Shown here: positions 1 to 13,000 of the stretch, one piece after another
How positions within the stretch are numbered: position 1 is the stretch's first letter
Layout of the letters: each line of letters begins with the position of its first letter
Source of the DNA: Macrocystis pyrifera
Lineage: Eukaryota > Sar > Phaeophyceae > Laminariales > Laminariaceae
Assembly (NCBI GenBank): GCA_031763025.1
Contig: JASSKH010000006.1
Location: 7,313,691 to 7,377,690, forward strand
Direction: 5' to 3'
Length of the DNA: 64,000 bases
Program-made: the position numbers and the translations under genes
Notes under the pieces: model-generated
Seen by the model: the letters and a program-made list of their open reading frames with translations, nothing else
Databases searched by the model: none
What the model was told of the DNA's origin: nothing

Positions 1-1054
1 GGGTGACACTTATCTTTCTGACTGGCCGTGATGAGTGGTCGATTTGGTTCGTCGTTGAGGGCGCCGAACGGTGTGGCTGACCTCTGATTGTTGATGGATG
101 GTCGCTGATCGTTGATCGATGGTCGTTGATCCTTGTGGTCGTTGGTCCTTGTGATCCTTGATCATTGACGTTGATCCTTGATCGCTGATACCTTGATCGT
201 TCTAAATTTTGTTTTGGTCTTCCCCCCCCCCCCATCCTCTTTTCCCGGCCGTTGACTGGGCGGGGGTGGACGCTTTTGCTTCACCTTGCTTTGCCTTAGG
301 TTGGTTTGTCTTGCCCTGCGTTTTGCCCGACTACACCAGTGTTTTGCCACGGTATTTTTTGTGGCGGCGGCGTCGCCGAGGAGTTGGGGAGGTTCTGTCA
401 AAAAAACGGTTTTAGGGCTTCGGAGAGGAAAACTGACGATACAATACGACGACTGCAACAGCATCAGCCACTTCTTTTGGTGGGGGGGGCTTAAGAGGGA
501 AACATGGCCATTTTTTTTTTTTTTTAATGTAAAACATTATTAAAAGCAACTATATACGGACAGCATCTTCAAAAAAGTAAAACTCTACGTACCTATCAAA
601 TATCTAATGTCGCGAGTCGCGAGATAATTTATTTCCATACCTCCGTCCAACCTTTTATTAAATGGTAACACCTAGGGAACAGCAGGGCAACCCTTGCCCT
701 GCTCTACTATTGTTATTAGCAGCTACACGTATACGCTCGAAGATTTGGGCGAAACTCTCAACTTAATAATATATGTACCTGGTACCGTATTGCAAGATAC
801 GTACGTACGTATGATAATTCGATCGCGCGTATATGCCATGGCGTGAACAGCGGAAGCGTAGTATCAGCTGCTGCTGCTTGGCCCGTCGGGGGATGAACGG
901 AACAGTCTGGTGTTCGAACTGAACTACAACAGCAGTGCAAGGCGTCGACCAGATGTACACCGCGGGTACGGGCGCAGGCAGCATAGTCCTTCGTACTCAC
1001 ATATAAAATGTGATGCTGCTCGTTCTCTCCGACTGCTCACGCAATTGGCACGAA

Positions 1055-1275
1055 AGAGAGATGGTTTTAACTTTTGAAACTTTGGGTGTTTTTTCAGCAG
1101 ACATCACCAATCAGTCATGACAAGCTATTTTCGTTCAAGCCTGTGATTTTCTGCCCACCCACTCTCACGCACGTGAGAGATGGTTGTAGTCCTGAAACTT
1201 GACGTTTTTATCTGCGGTCATCACCAGTCAGTCGCACTGATTTTTGTTCCAGTCTGTTTTTTTTTTTACCCACCC
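1055..1275 (+). repeat. Diverged tandem duplication, about 112-bp unit
   Basis: Two copies, each starting GAGAGATGGTT and passing through CATCACCARTCAGTC to CCCACCCACTC. They differ by many substitutions. Confidence 0.7.
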
Positions 1276-3284
1276 ACTCACACTCGCCTCAGAGAGTCCC
1301 ACATAATTATACTCGCACCAGTACTCCCACACAAATATACCCCCACCCGCACGGCTCGAGTACTGCTTGCACGACCCCCTTTCCCTGACCTGCGTGGCCC
1401 AAGAGAACCGTGTCGTCGACGTTGCTTGCTTCTTATTTTTTCTGGAGAACGTTTTCATCTCGGCGAAACTCAAGTGACAAAAAAGTTGAGAAACATATCG
1501 TCCGTCGACGCTCGTTGTCTGGCTATATATATACTTGTATACGTATCCCCAGCAAGCAGCAACATTTTAAAGCTGGTTGCACCAAAAATCCTGCACGAAG
1601 GAGAGCTACGTAAGCATACATCACTAACACCCGCGAAAAACGAAAAACGCGAGAGAAAAAGAGTCAAGACAACAGAAATTAAGAGCTCGAAACAAGCAAT
1701 AACTCGGCACGAAAAGCCACCATCGTGATCGAAAAAACACACAAAAATCGCTGCTCAAAAACACGCTTGACACAACAAGGTGTAGCGCTCGTAGAGAGCG
1801 TGATTTCGCCAAATCGTGCCGGTTTTTGCTCACCCAGCCCGTCGTGTGTACGAGCTCTTATCTATCTATTGTGAGATGCTACGGAGCCTCGTCATTCAAC
1901 ATCAATTTAAACCCACCCCCCTTGCCCCACCACAAAAAAAAACAAGAGGTTCCAAAAAAAAACAGGAAAAAGACAAAAGGAGCATGCGGCGATTTTACGA
2001 CCACGTACACATGAATGTCCTGCCGGCGGCGAAAAAAACGTGAACATAAAATGAAAACGACAGAAAAACAAGTAGATTGTGTAGACTGCACTGAAATTCT
2101 CTATGGTTTCTTGCACCGGAGTACCGTCCGTAGACATTCTAGCGCCAGTTCGCCCTCTTCTTACGGAGATCAGTCCGACGCGTGTGTGTAAAAATGTGGA
2201 CGATCTGGCTCTTATGTCCAGCTCTACGTACGTACGTGCCGGTGCATGACCATTTCCGAACTATCGTTAGTACGGCAACTCCGCCTCCCTCTGCCTGTCT
2301 CGCCGGCGACATCGACACGAAAAAAGTAAAAAAAAATCGGAAATCAAACAAATTAAGAATAGCCGAGAAACGAAAATGGGCTGCGCTGCGTGTGATATCT
2401 ACACTTCAGCATTTTTTCTCAATTTTAGTGCGCCGAACGCAGCAACCACAACAATAACTATTAACCAATCGTACACACACCGCAATGCGTCTGATAACAA
2501 CAGCGCACATCCCCTCTTCTCACCATGAGGGGAACTTATACCTTGACAACGCGTGAAAAAATGTGCGTACAGGTGTTATCACCCAGAACTCATCACTAAT
2601 AACAGTAGTCATAGCTCTCGAGTGTATCAATAGAACACCAAAAGGTAGGCAAGCGCAAGTCGAGCAATTCGTGCGAAAACCAGCGCCTACTCATAGTGAA
2701 GTGATACTGGTACAAACTGGGTCATCTTCCTCCGTCCGTCCTCCGCCTTTCCTGCCTATACACCCCCCCCCCCCCACCCCTCTCCCCCTACCCACACTCT
2801 CACCATCCCCTCCCCACCCGTCCCGCCTCCTCCACCACCATCACCCGGTCCTCGCCATCAGTCCCCCCACCCAGTCCAAACAATAACATCTCAAAACGTT
2901 TTAAATGGTGCTGTAGTCGTACATATGTACTGTAGTCGATGTTTTGTTGTTGTGTGCCTCACGACGCAAACGCCAAACGACCTCTCGCTCTTTGTCTAGT
3001 TCTCTCTTCCCAAATCCACATATTACACAACGTCAGCGATAATGCCGAGGAGTTTCTCTAGCAAACACAACGAACAGGTGGACGAAACAAAAAAAAAACG
3101 AAACAGCAACAAAACTGCTCGTTTGGTTTTTTAGTCTACTTGACATCGCAAGGCACTTGTTTTACAATATTGACACTCAACCAAAATCAACCAAATAGTA
3201 GGTATACTAGAGATCGCGAATGCCCGTGCCGAGGAACTAACTTGTCTCGAGAAACTAGAACAGACCTAGGCCGATTTTTACCTT

Positions 3285-3720
3285 CGGGCCATCACCATCC
3301 GGTTCACGCAACGCAACTATTAATACCAATCTCAAAATTGCCGCGCAAAATCGGTTCGAACTTTGAAACCGCGGCAGAACGCCTCAAACCGCACCCCACC
3401 ACGATCAACCTAAAAATTGACCTGCAAAAAACCGTTCGAAACCGCGTCAAACAAGCACTCCCCGCCACGGTCAATCTCGAAATTGCCGCAGAAAACCGGT
3501 CGCAAAAAAATCGAAACAGCGGACGAACGCGTTTTGCAGGGACACACTCCAGCACGATCAATCTCAAATCGTCGTCAAAAATGGATCTGAAATCGCGGTG
3601 AGCATGCATCAAACACACCCTACCACGATCAACCTCAAAATTGGCAGCAAAACCGGTTCAAGATTCGTAATCGAAGAAGATCGCGTAACACATACCATCA
3701 GCCACAATCAATCCTAAACC
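3285..3720 (+). repeat. Degenerate tandem repeat, about 70-bp unit
   Basis: Recurring words CACGATCAA, CTCAAAATTG, CCGCAAAA, CCGGTTCGAA and ACACCC in the same order about six times with heavy divergence. The 61-codon or longer frames here reflect the repeat, not a gene. Confidence 0.55.
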
Positions 3721-4441
3721 GCCGGTGACAATCGGTTCCAAAACTCGAAAAGAGCGGAGGAAAGCGTTGCTGCAGCTACACCCCAACACAATAAATCTAT
3801 AAAATGTCGCTCACATTGGGTGTCAAATCGCGGAAGAGCGGCGATGAACACACACAAATAACCCACCACAATCCTCATAATACAATCAATCGCATTTTTT
3901 TTCCGCCCAACTCGCCCACCGCAGTCACCAAAAAAATCACGCTGCTGTGCAAAAACCCAATCGGTTGGAGTTTTTTTGTGAAAGAGCGCGTCAAGGAAAG
4001 CCCTCAACCAGCTTACCAGTCAACTATCCAACCAACCAACCTCCCCCTCGGGAATGCTGCTTACTAGGTGCGTCTTGTTGGTGACATCCAAACTCGATGC
4101 GATGGTCGACGACACTCTTGCCCCTTGACAGCCGACCCGTCCAAGCCAAGGAACTTCCCACCGTAACACGAGTTGCCTTGGAGTCTGAATAGACCTTGGC
4201 GGGCCGAACCCACAGCAGACCGTCAACCAAACGGACCCATTTTGGCATCTTCCTCACGTCACACAACATACACACACGTACATACGTGATTTGCTCGTTC
4301 ATTCGATGAGCGGGAAAAAACTACAATTAGGCGTCTTACTACGTCTGAGGGGCCACTGCCTTCACCACCCCCGCTTCCGCCGCCGCCGCCGCCGCCGATC
4401 CGTCAATTCGTTGTGGGAAAGAAAAGGCTGCGTAAACCGCA

Positions 4442-5339
4442 CTATAGAAGAGGGGATCCGCCAGCGCCACTGCTACCGCCACCCCCACCTCCACCGCCGC
4501 CGCCGCCGTAGCTGTCGCCGCTGTCGACGCCACTACCGCCGCGGCTCGTCCTGCGCCTGTCTCCCTTCGACCGTCGGCGTGCCTGTTGCTTCTCCCCCGT
4601 GGCCTGCGTCTGGGCGGGTAGTATTACCGGTGGCAGCAGAAGCTCCAGCGATAGGTCGTTACTCCCTGGGAGAAACGGAACTCCGCGAGAGCTGCAGCTG
4701 ATGCTGCTGCCGATGCTGCTGCCTGGCTTTCCTTCTCCCCCCACTATCGCACCACTTCCACCGCCTCCACCACTACCACCACCACCACCACCAGCCGAGG
4801 ACACCGCGGCCGCCGCTGCCGAAGGAACAACGTCTGGGCTCGGGTTTTTCCCCCTCGCGGACCGGAGCCCGCGCTTCAGCATGGCGCCCATGCGCGCCCT
4901 CTTGCCGACACGTCTAGCCTTCACCGCCGCCTTGTCTCCGAACAGGAGTCCGGAGCTGTCGAACTTCTCAGAAGCCTCTACCGCTGCTGCCGCCGCAGCC
5001 GCCGCCGCCGCCGTGTCGGCCTCCACGGAAGCAGCAGCAGCAGCAAAAGCAGCAGACGCGGGAGGGGAGGACGGGGGGGAGGGCGCCGCGCCACGGGCGA
5101 GCGAGAAGCTCTCGCCGCCAGCAGAGTCGGACGAGGTGTCCGAGTTATTTCCGCCAAAGTACTTCAGTATCCCCTTGTCGTTACGGTTGTTGCTGTCTTG
5201 GCCTCTGGCTCTCCCTCTGCCTCTGCCCCCGCGCATCCCGAAGGGGGAAGAGGGAGAGGACACGGGGCCCACGACCCCGCTAGCGTCGCGGCCGTGCTTG
5301 CGCCCGAAGACGACGTTCGCACCGTGCGAGATGCTCGCC
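4442..5339 (-). CDS. Exon 37, C-terminal tail with stop codon
   Basis: 298 codons plus a TAG stop. Acceptor CCACGGACAG, phase 2. Begins [20 protein letters not shown], then [28 protein letters not shown], Ala runs, [20 protein letters not shown] and Gly runs, ending GGSPLL. No conserved domain is recognised; it is basic and probably disordered. Confidence 0.72.
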
Positions 5340-8300
5340 CTGTCCGTGGGGTAAAGGCGACGAGACACAGTGGGGTGGGGATGGGGGTTGGGGAGGGGTC
5401 TGGAGCAGGGCGGGGGGTTAGTTAAGTCGTAGGGGGTGGAGTGGGGGTCGCAGGGTGAAGCTAGTTGTGTCGCTGGGGATGGGATAGGATGGGCTGGGAT
5501 GGGATGGGATGGGATGGGATGGGATGGGATGGACTGGGATGGGATGGGTTGGGATGGGTTGGGGGGGGGGGGGGTACAGGTGGGCGGGGGCTTAGTTGTG
5601 TCGCGGGAGTTGGGTGGGATTGGGTACGGAGGGGGGATGTAGTCGTGACTTGCATGGCCGTCGTCTTATGACCAAACACCCTCGCGCCCCTAAAATGCCT
5701 ACAAGGCCGGGACGGCTAGGGGGGGCGATACACTTGTGTCGCAGGGGGTGGGGATAGGGTGAAGTGGGAGTGGGGGAAAAATTGTCGGGTCACAGGGAAT
5801 GAGGGAGAGTGAATAGGAGGGGGGGGGGGGGGGGTGAGGGGAGTGGAGGGGAGTTTGTTGGGTCGCAGGGAATGGGTTGGAGTGAGAGGGGGGGAGGGTG
5901 GGCGTGGTGGTGGGGGTGAGGGTGGGGTGGGGGGGGAAGTTAGCTGTATTCTAGGCGATGGATGGGGTCGGGGTGTGTGGGGGGGGGGGAGGTATTCATT
6001 TTCATGCATCGCCGTAATCGTACTCGGGGGGGGGGGTCGGGGGGGGGAGGGAGGCGTAGCAGCTTTGCCATCTACGCTGCTTGGTCTAGTTATTGCGCGG
6101 AGGTATATATTCTCGACAGAGTACGACTACTGGTAGATGAACCATGCTACCCTAGGGACTGACTGCACTTTGGAACCCAACCCGTTTCTGACTGACGAGA
6201 TAGAGCCTACCCAAACCCTTTCTGAGGCGGTACCCAACACCTTGGCCTCCGATGTTGCAGTTTTCTACAAAAAACAAAACGTTACGATACCTGCAGTAGC
6301 CCATGGAGTTTGTTGTGTGTATTGGGGCTTATTATATTCCACTCTCTGGGAGAAAACGTAACGAGTTGGTGTTCACATTAATGATTCATACCTACCTTAT
6401 ATGCAAGTTCAGAGGGGTAGCTCACCTTTTTCTTTTCCAGCGACTGTCTAGTCGGATAAGGAGTGCCTACAAAGCCTCCCCAAGTGTGGAAACCCCACGG
6501 ACTTGTTTTCGCCAATTCGAATGTACAGCACGCGCCAGATTGATGCACATACATAACGTAGGATAGGATACACTCCACGATGTCTTCGAGCGCAAAACCC
6601 TCCTCCCCCCCCCCCTCGCACGACAGGTGGGGGCGTTTAAAGCAGCGATTGGAACGCATAAAAAACGACTACCAGGTACCTGTATAAATTACGCTCGTTC
6701 TCCTATGGATGATACCGCCCTGACCGCACGTACCTCCGTATTTTTTCACTCGCTACTATAGACTATCACGAAACTGTGCGTAAGCTCTCCACGAGAATAC
6801 CGGACGAAAAAATATATAAATCAAAAGCGACATGGCACATCACTTTTGGTTTATTTTTTCTTACCTGGTGACCTTGGCGGCCACGCGAAACATGTAATTC
6901 GTAGTGAAGCGTGGCCAGCCTGTTAGCTTTCCCTGACGGACGTAGGGGTCCACGGACACCTGGTGTGGTGCACAGACGAGCAACAGTAACAGCAATAACA
7001 CCGGAACGGCCGAGTAGGCTCAAGACGGTGTATAGCTGTCGCTATCAATAGGAGCTCCAGAAGCAGGATGTTTACAGTTGTCGTCGACTTGTGTGCGTTC
7101 GTTGGTGGACGCTTCAGGCAAACTCGAAAAACGGATCCCATCCGTGTATTTGGTCCCGTCAGAATTAAAACACACGTTCACGTACTTGTACAAGATATAT
7201 ACCAGGGAAAATATTCCGTTTGGGTACACCAGGTAAGATATACCGTATGGATATGGATGCGGTTACATGTCATTAGATGAAAACCATTCCGTAATACGTA
7301 ATATTTTGTTATACCAGGCGAACAAGACATGGCCCTCCTGCATCTCGTCACGCTATATCTCTGCCCTCGTTTCATACGAATTGTGCTTATCTCGTGAGGG
7401 TGGCCGATATCATTTTCCCTTCGGCTCTTTCTTCCAACGGGTATATCTGCCGACGTTAGGCTGTACGAAGGAAGTTGTTCAACGCCTCTTGCTCGTTCCC
7501 AGCGGGTAGGTGCAAGCTACATAAGTGTGGACTACGTAGTCCTCACCGTACGCCTTTTTTGTTGTGACAATGTGCAGCGTTGTTTTTCCAATCATATCAC
7601 ACCATCCACCTGCAGAAAGGGTACGAGCAACTAGAATCTAATGACTTGAAACATGGAATGCCATCAGTCAGACCTCAAGACTTGACGGAATTAGAACCAA
7701 CAGCGCAGCCCCCCTTGCGAGCGTCTCTACTGACCTCGAAACCGACGTTTCACCTATCAAATCTGAAACGGAGACAGTGATAGACTTGTTGCGCCTTGCC
7801 GATCAAAAATCAGGCCTCTGCCAAAATAGGGTTCTCCCCCCTCACGAAACGATAATTACGATTTGTGGTTAGCCGTCCGACAACGTATGTATGCGCAGCA
7901 TGAGCTTCAACGCTGACCATTGTAGGACTAGCAACCATTTTGAGGCGGAGCGATCGCTGGTGGTGTTTGCACGAGGACACGGTGAGTTCGCGCTGGTACC
8001 GTCTGGTGGAGCCGCCGTTCCTACAGTAGCCCACCGCTGTTGAGAGCGAGGTGCCCAAGGTGCCTACCTTGAGGTCCGTGACGTCGGGCAGCCAGGAGAA
8101 TCCGCAAGTGCAGAGTGTTGTGTTCACCGCTCCGAGCCTGACATACTTGAGGAAGACGACGGTGTTTGTGAGCTCCGCGGCTTCCTCGTCGCTGCTGTCC
8201 TGCAACGCCCCAGAAAGAGCAACCACAGCAACACGCGCGCGAGGGATACGGTAAAAACCAAAACAAATAGGTACTTCCTCTGACGAGCGTGTCTGACGCA

Positions 8301-9489
8301 CCGCGCTGCTTGCAACGTCGAGTTTCAACCAACTCAATCGGTTGTACTTTTTGCGAACAGCTGACGTCATCGTAGTCGGCTTTTTTTTTTTTTTTTTTTC
8401 AAACATCTGAATCCTGTGCATTATTGCGGGGAAACACAGCAATCAAGACCAAAAAAATGCTTATTACGGGGGCCCATAGTTAATAGGACCTATGGTATAC
8501 ATGAAAAACTATATATTTACCTATTTTTACTAATAGTATTTGGTCCTATTTACTATGGACCCCCGTAATAGTACAAATGCCGGAGCATATAGGCTTTTGT
8601 CTACATAATGGATCCTGATTGCTACGGTCCTCGGTGATAGGGAAAACATGAAAATCAAAGCTGAGGTCGAAAAAAATACCTCAAAACTACGCGAAAGCTA
8701 ACGAAAAAAGGAAGCTCGGAAGCTACAGCAGCAGTAGGGATCAGCCCGGCTGCAGTCCCGCGAAGAGGCCTCTCGCGATGCCAGTACGGCGAGCGGAACA
8801 AGCTTCTTTTTTTCTAATGTACTCGTACACCTTTGTACTTCGTATACATAGTAGATAGGTTTTTATGTGTGGCGACCGTATTAATAGTATCGTTGCAATT
8901 AGTGCAGCGCCGTGCAGGGTTATCACACAACAGCCGAACCTCTTTCTCCTTAAATAGAGAGGTCATTCGTATATCAGTACTGAATGCTATCGGAATACAA
9001 GCGTTTTCTATATTTAGGGACATATTGGTACTCAACAGCAGTATTAGGGGGGGGACGTAGTACTATTTAATAGGTAATCAGGACCAAATGTGCTCGGTAA
9101 AAATACCGAAAATATTGGTGCTTTTTTGTGTATGTCATGGGGTCCTGACCACTGTTGATCTGGTCCTCCGTAGCACCACCGTATCGTTTGTTTTCAGCCA
9201 GCCTTGGATGTAGAGCCCCCACTTCTCGGGACCACGTTTTGTCGCACGAGCTTCGATTCGGAAAACATGAGTTGGCGAGGTCTAGCTAGAGCTGGTCAGA
9301 TAGCGTTGATATAGACTATGGGCATTCCGGTTGAATACACATAAAAAATGATAATGCTATTTTCAAAGCGTGGCGCCAGTTGTTGCCGCACCACGGCTAC
9401 TGCTACTGCTACTACTGCTACTACTGCTACTACTGCTACTACTACTACTACTACTGCTACTACTACTACTGCTACTGCTACTGCTACTG

Positions 9490-9566
<77 letters not shown>

Positions 9567-9964
9567 GCTACTACTACTAATACCGTTGCTACTGCTGCCG
9601 CTACCACCACCGCTACCACTACCACTACCACTACCGCTACCACTATTAATACCACTACCGCTACCACTACCACTAACTACCACTACCACTACTGCTACTA
9701 CTACTACTACTGCCACTACCACTGCCATTACGCTTGAGCTTAGCAGAGGATCAAAAACAATAATAACAACAACAGCAAATATCCGGACAGGAAGACTGCG
9801 TGAAAGCAACAAAACAAAAACGAACATAACGCTAACAACAACAACGACAACAACCGCAACAAACGGGGAAAAACAAAACAAAAAAGCAAAACCAAAACAA
9901 ACAAACACGGACGCACCGTCCTGGCAGACTCCTCCGCTGCCACCGCCCCCGCCACCCCCCCCCC

Positions 9965-10001
<37 letters not shown>

Positions 10002-13000
10002 TCCCGCTGCCGCCCTCGCTGCAGCCGAAGGCGGCGGACCGCTCGCCCTCCTGCCCAGAAGCAGAGCGCACGCCTCATCGGACGCTTGAAGGAGTTCCCC
10101 ACCAGGCGGTACCTGTGCCGGGGAAGGTGCTCCACGGGAATCAGGGGGCGCCTCGGCGAGGCTCCCCCCCCTCTGAGCCTTGGGAGAGCCCTTGTTGCGC
10201 GAGGGGAGCATGAACCTCCGCCCCTTGTTGTTGCGGCTGGAGGGAGATGCTTCTCGTGGCTCTTCCTGTTGATGTTTTTTTTTTTTTTGTTTTTTTGGGT
10301 GTGTCGAGTTTTCCCAACGGACAGAAAAGCGGAGGCGGTGAAGGAAACGAAAGTGTGTGTGTGTGTGTTTGGTGGTGCGTAGCTTTATTATACCCACCGA
10401 TCATGCTAGATTTGTTTTGGAGTCCGAACTCTGGGACAATATTGCAAGGAGATGTACGATATTAGTGCTACACGAGAGCAGGCAGCATGGCGCTGCTCAT
10501 CGTGCTGCTGCCTCGGCTATCGCCGCTCGTAGACGGTTGGTGTGTATTAATAGGTATTAATAGTAGGTAGTGTTACAGGGCTTAGTTTCGGTAGGTAGAA
10601 TTGGTAAAATATTTCACCGATAGCCCCAACAGACCAACACATGGCGTCGGCGGCAGGGCATGGGGCTTTGGGGGTCGTGGCGAGTTCGATTCTGACCGCC
10701 CACCACAACAACAGAGTGTTTTTTTTTTGTAAGAAAAAGGCATTTCCCTCGCGTTGTCGTTGTTTCGGGTCGCACTTTTTTTTTACCTTCTGAGGCAATA
10801 TTTTCCGGTCCGGTTGATGAGCTATTAACAGCTCCTCCTCAAGCAAGCAACTACCGGCTCAACACGATACTCTTGCTTCAATAGCATACCACTCCGGACG
10901 GAAACATAAGGACCAACGCCCCGACGGGTAGGATGGACCGTAACTGGACCGAGTCCGGCGGGAAGGCCTCATAGCGTCGGTCTTTGTTGGTGGGTGGGCT
11001 CGCGCAAGTCCCACATTACCTGGGAGAGATGACTCTCCCGGGCGGCTATCTCCACTACACCTGCTCCTCTCGGGGGTCAGGTCGAGTCAACGTGCCCAAA
11101 TGGGCTAAATTGACACACGACACGAAACTGGAACGTGGAAGTGTGGTGAGCTTAAGCTTTATTTTTACCAATCCTCCGGAGGATTAAAAAAAAAAAAATG
11201 TTGATACATCAACATGAACACCAAGCCGTCTTTTCGTATTCCCGCGCCCAGTTGGTACATGTTTCAGGGCCACTGCTTGTAGCGCACAGAAATGTTGGTC
11301 GGGTTTGCGCGGACCCAACGTCTTCGAACGCATGTTTCGGGGTGAGATTACTGAGCTCCTCATGCGAAGAACTCAGAAAATAAGGCACCCCCCCCCTGAG
11401 AGGCATCGCACTTTCTCCAGCACATGACCTAGATGTTTCGGGGGCAGACACGGTATTACGGAGGACCATAGTAATTAGGACCCGTCATACACAAAGACCT
11501 GTATATTCCGGTATTTTCACTATGCTTATTTAGTCCTGATTACTATATTCCCCGGTATATTCATAGTAGATTCCTGATATGCACGATCTGCTGTAGCTCA
11601 TGCCGTGCAGTTTGTATGGCTTCGATTTAGGACAGGTTTCCAGTCGTGGATTTGTACGCATACAGATCTTGCATCATCTCTCATAGCGGCAGGCTAGGAT
11701 CTAGATGATCTAGCTGTAGATAGATAGATCGTGATACGTCCGACGGGTAATCTGTCTCCGGGTCCAACAAAAAAAAGTGTTGACGTATCATACGTACCTC
11801 CATCCTGAAGTACGCCTTCAACGCGTGGGCCTCTTCCTTCCTGATGTTGACAGCCAGCTCGTACACCACGGAGGGGAAGATGTTCACCTCCAGGTGCTTA
11901 AAAACAGACACCTGGATTGAATAAGTGGTTGGGTGATTGATTGATAGATTGAATCAGCTTGATTGATTGGTGCATTTAATTGGTTGGTTGATAGATACGA
12001 TGGATGGATTGATTGATTGGTTGGTTTTTCAATCGGCGAGTTCGATCGACGGGTTGGTTGGTTATTCGGTTGGTTGATTGATCGGTTGGTTACATGGATG
12101 GTAGGTTGATTGGTTGGTTGATTGGCTGATTGGTTGGTTGATTGGATAATAGGTTGATTGATTAGTTGGTTGAATATATGGTTATTTTGGTTGTTTGGTT
12201 GATTGATTGGTCGGTTGGTCGGATCGTTAGTTGGTTGGTTAATAGGTTAATCGGAGCCACGCTATGGCAAAGGTATCACGTACAAAAAACCTGAGAAAAG
12301 ATAACGATGCGACTTGATGATGGAAACTCCCAACAACCTAACTGTATCACGAAAAAATTGTAAAGCCCTCTTAGTACTAAAAGAATATTGAGTCAAGGAG
12401 CCCGGGCAGTCCCGACTACCCCTAAGTTTGGGTGGTTAGTTGGTTGGTTGGTTGGTTGGTTGATCGGTTGGGTGGTTCGATTGGTTTGGTTGGTTGATGG
12501 GGTGGTTTGGTTGTTTGGTTGATTGAGTAATTGAGTGATTGATTGGCCGATTGATTGGTTGGAGTGAAATAAAAAACGAAACAAAAAACGTGAAGCCGCC
12601 AGGTGCACAGAAACCGCGTCAAATCGAGGCCCGGCGACAAGCCTCTTCGGTTGAATGCAAACAGACACCTCCATGGAAAACTGATTGGAGCGGAAAAAAA
12701 AAAAAAAACTAATTAAAAAAAAAGACAATGTTTATTATGCTTCCTATGTTATCAAGGTGAATTAAATTGATCACCACACGATCAAAACAGTTGTCGGTGC
12801 GTAGTTGTTTTTATCGTTCGTGACTAGCGACTGTAATTCTCTCTCCGAGTGAGTTAACCCATCCAGATCGATTGACGAACCATCCCCCACATCCAACCCC
12901 TCTGCAACCCGTCGATATATTTCCAGGGCAGGAACAACTCAACACAAAATTTGGGTTTTGCGCTGTATTGTAGGGCGGTTTACCTGGGTATGAAACCGCC

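Larger units (their letters stand above)
1..4441. other. Region beyond the gene's 3' end, no gene seen
   Basis: No frame here shows protein-like sequence on either strand. It should contain the 3' UTR near 4,440. It holds a diverged tandem pair (1055-1275), T- and A-runs, C-rich patches near 2,760, and a degenerate repeat (3285-3720). The frame around 4,024-4,302 (minus) begins WVRLVDGLLWVRPAKVYSDS and is unrecognised. Confidence 0.5.
5340..6864. other. Intron 36/37
   Basis: G-rich on the plus strand (C-rich in gene sense), with a GGGAT array at 5485-5570, family A head fragments at about 5635-5720 and 5990-6025, and G-runs near 5570, 5825 and 5980. Apparent proteins here are translations of G-rich repeats. 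Confidence 0.6.

Noticed and set aside
1180-1728. 182-residue plus-strand frame
   Set aside because: It runs through the diverged tandem duplication and low-complexity DNA, with no family similarity or splice context.
5436-6136. Gly/Trp-rich plus-strand frames
   Set aside because: They follow GGGAT and G-run repeats; no protein-like content.
9363-10397. 344-residue minus-strand frame with a Ser run over 80 residues
   Set aside because: Only its first part (exon 34) is likely coding; the rest is the ACT array and intron read past the donor.
10615-10700. tRNA-like GAGTTCGATTC word
   Set aside because: The T-arm stem does not pair, and no acceptor stem or anticodon arm could be drawn.
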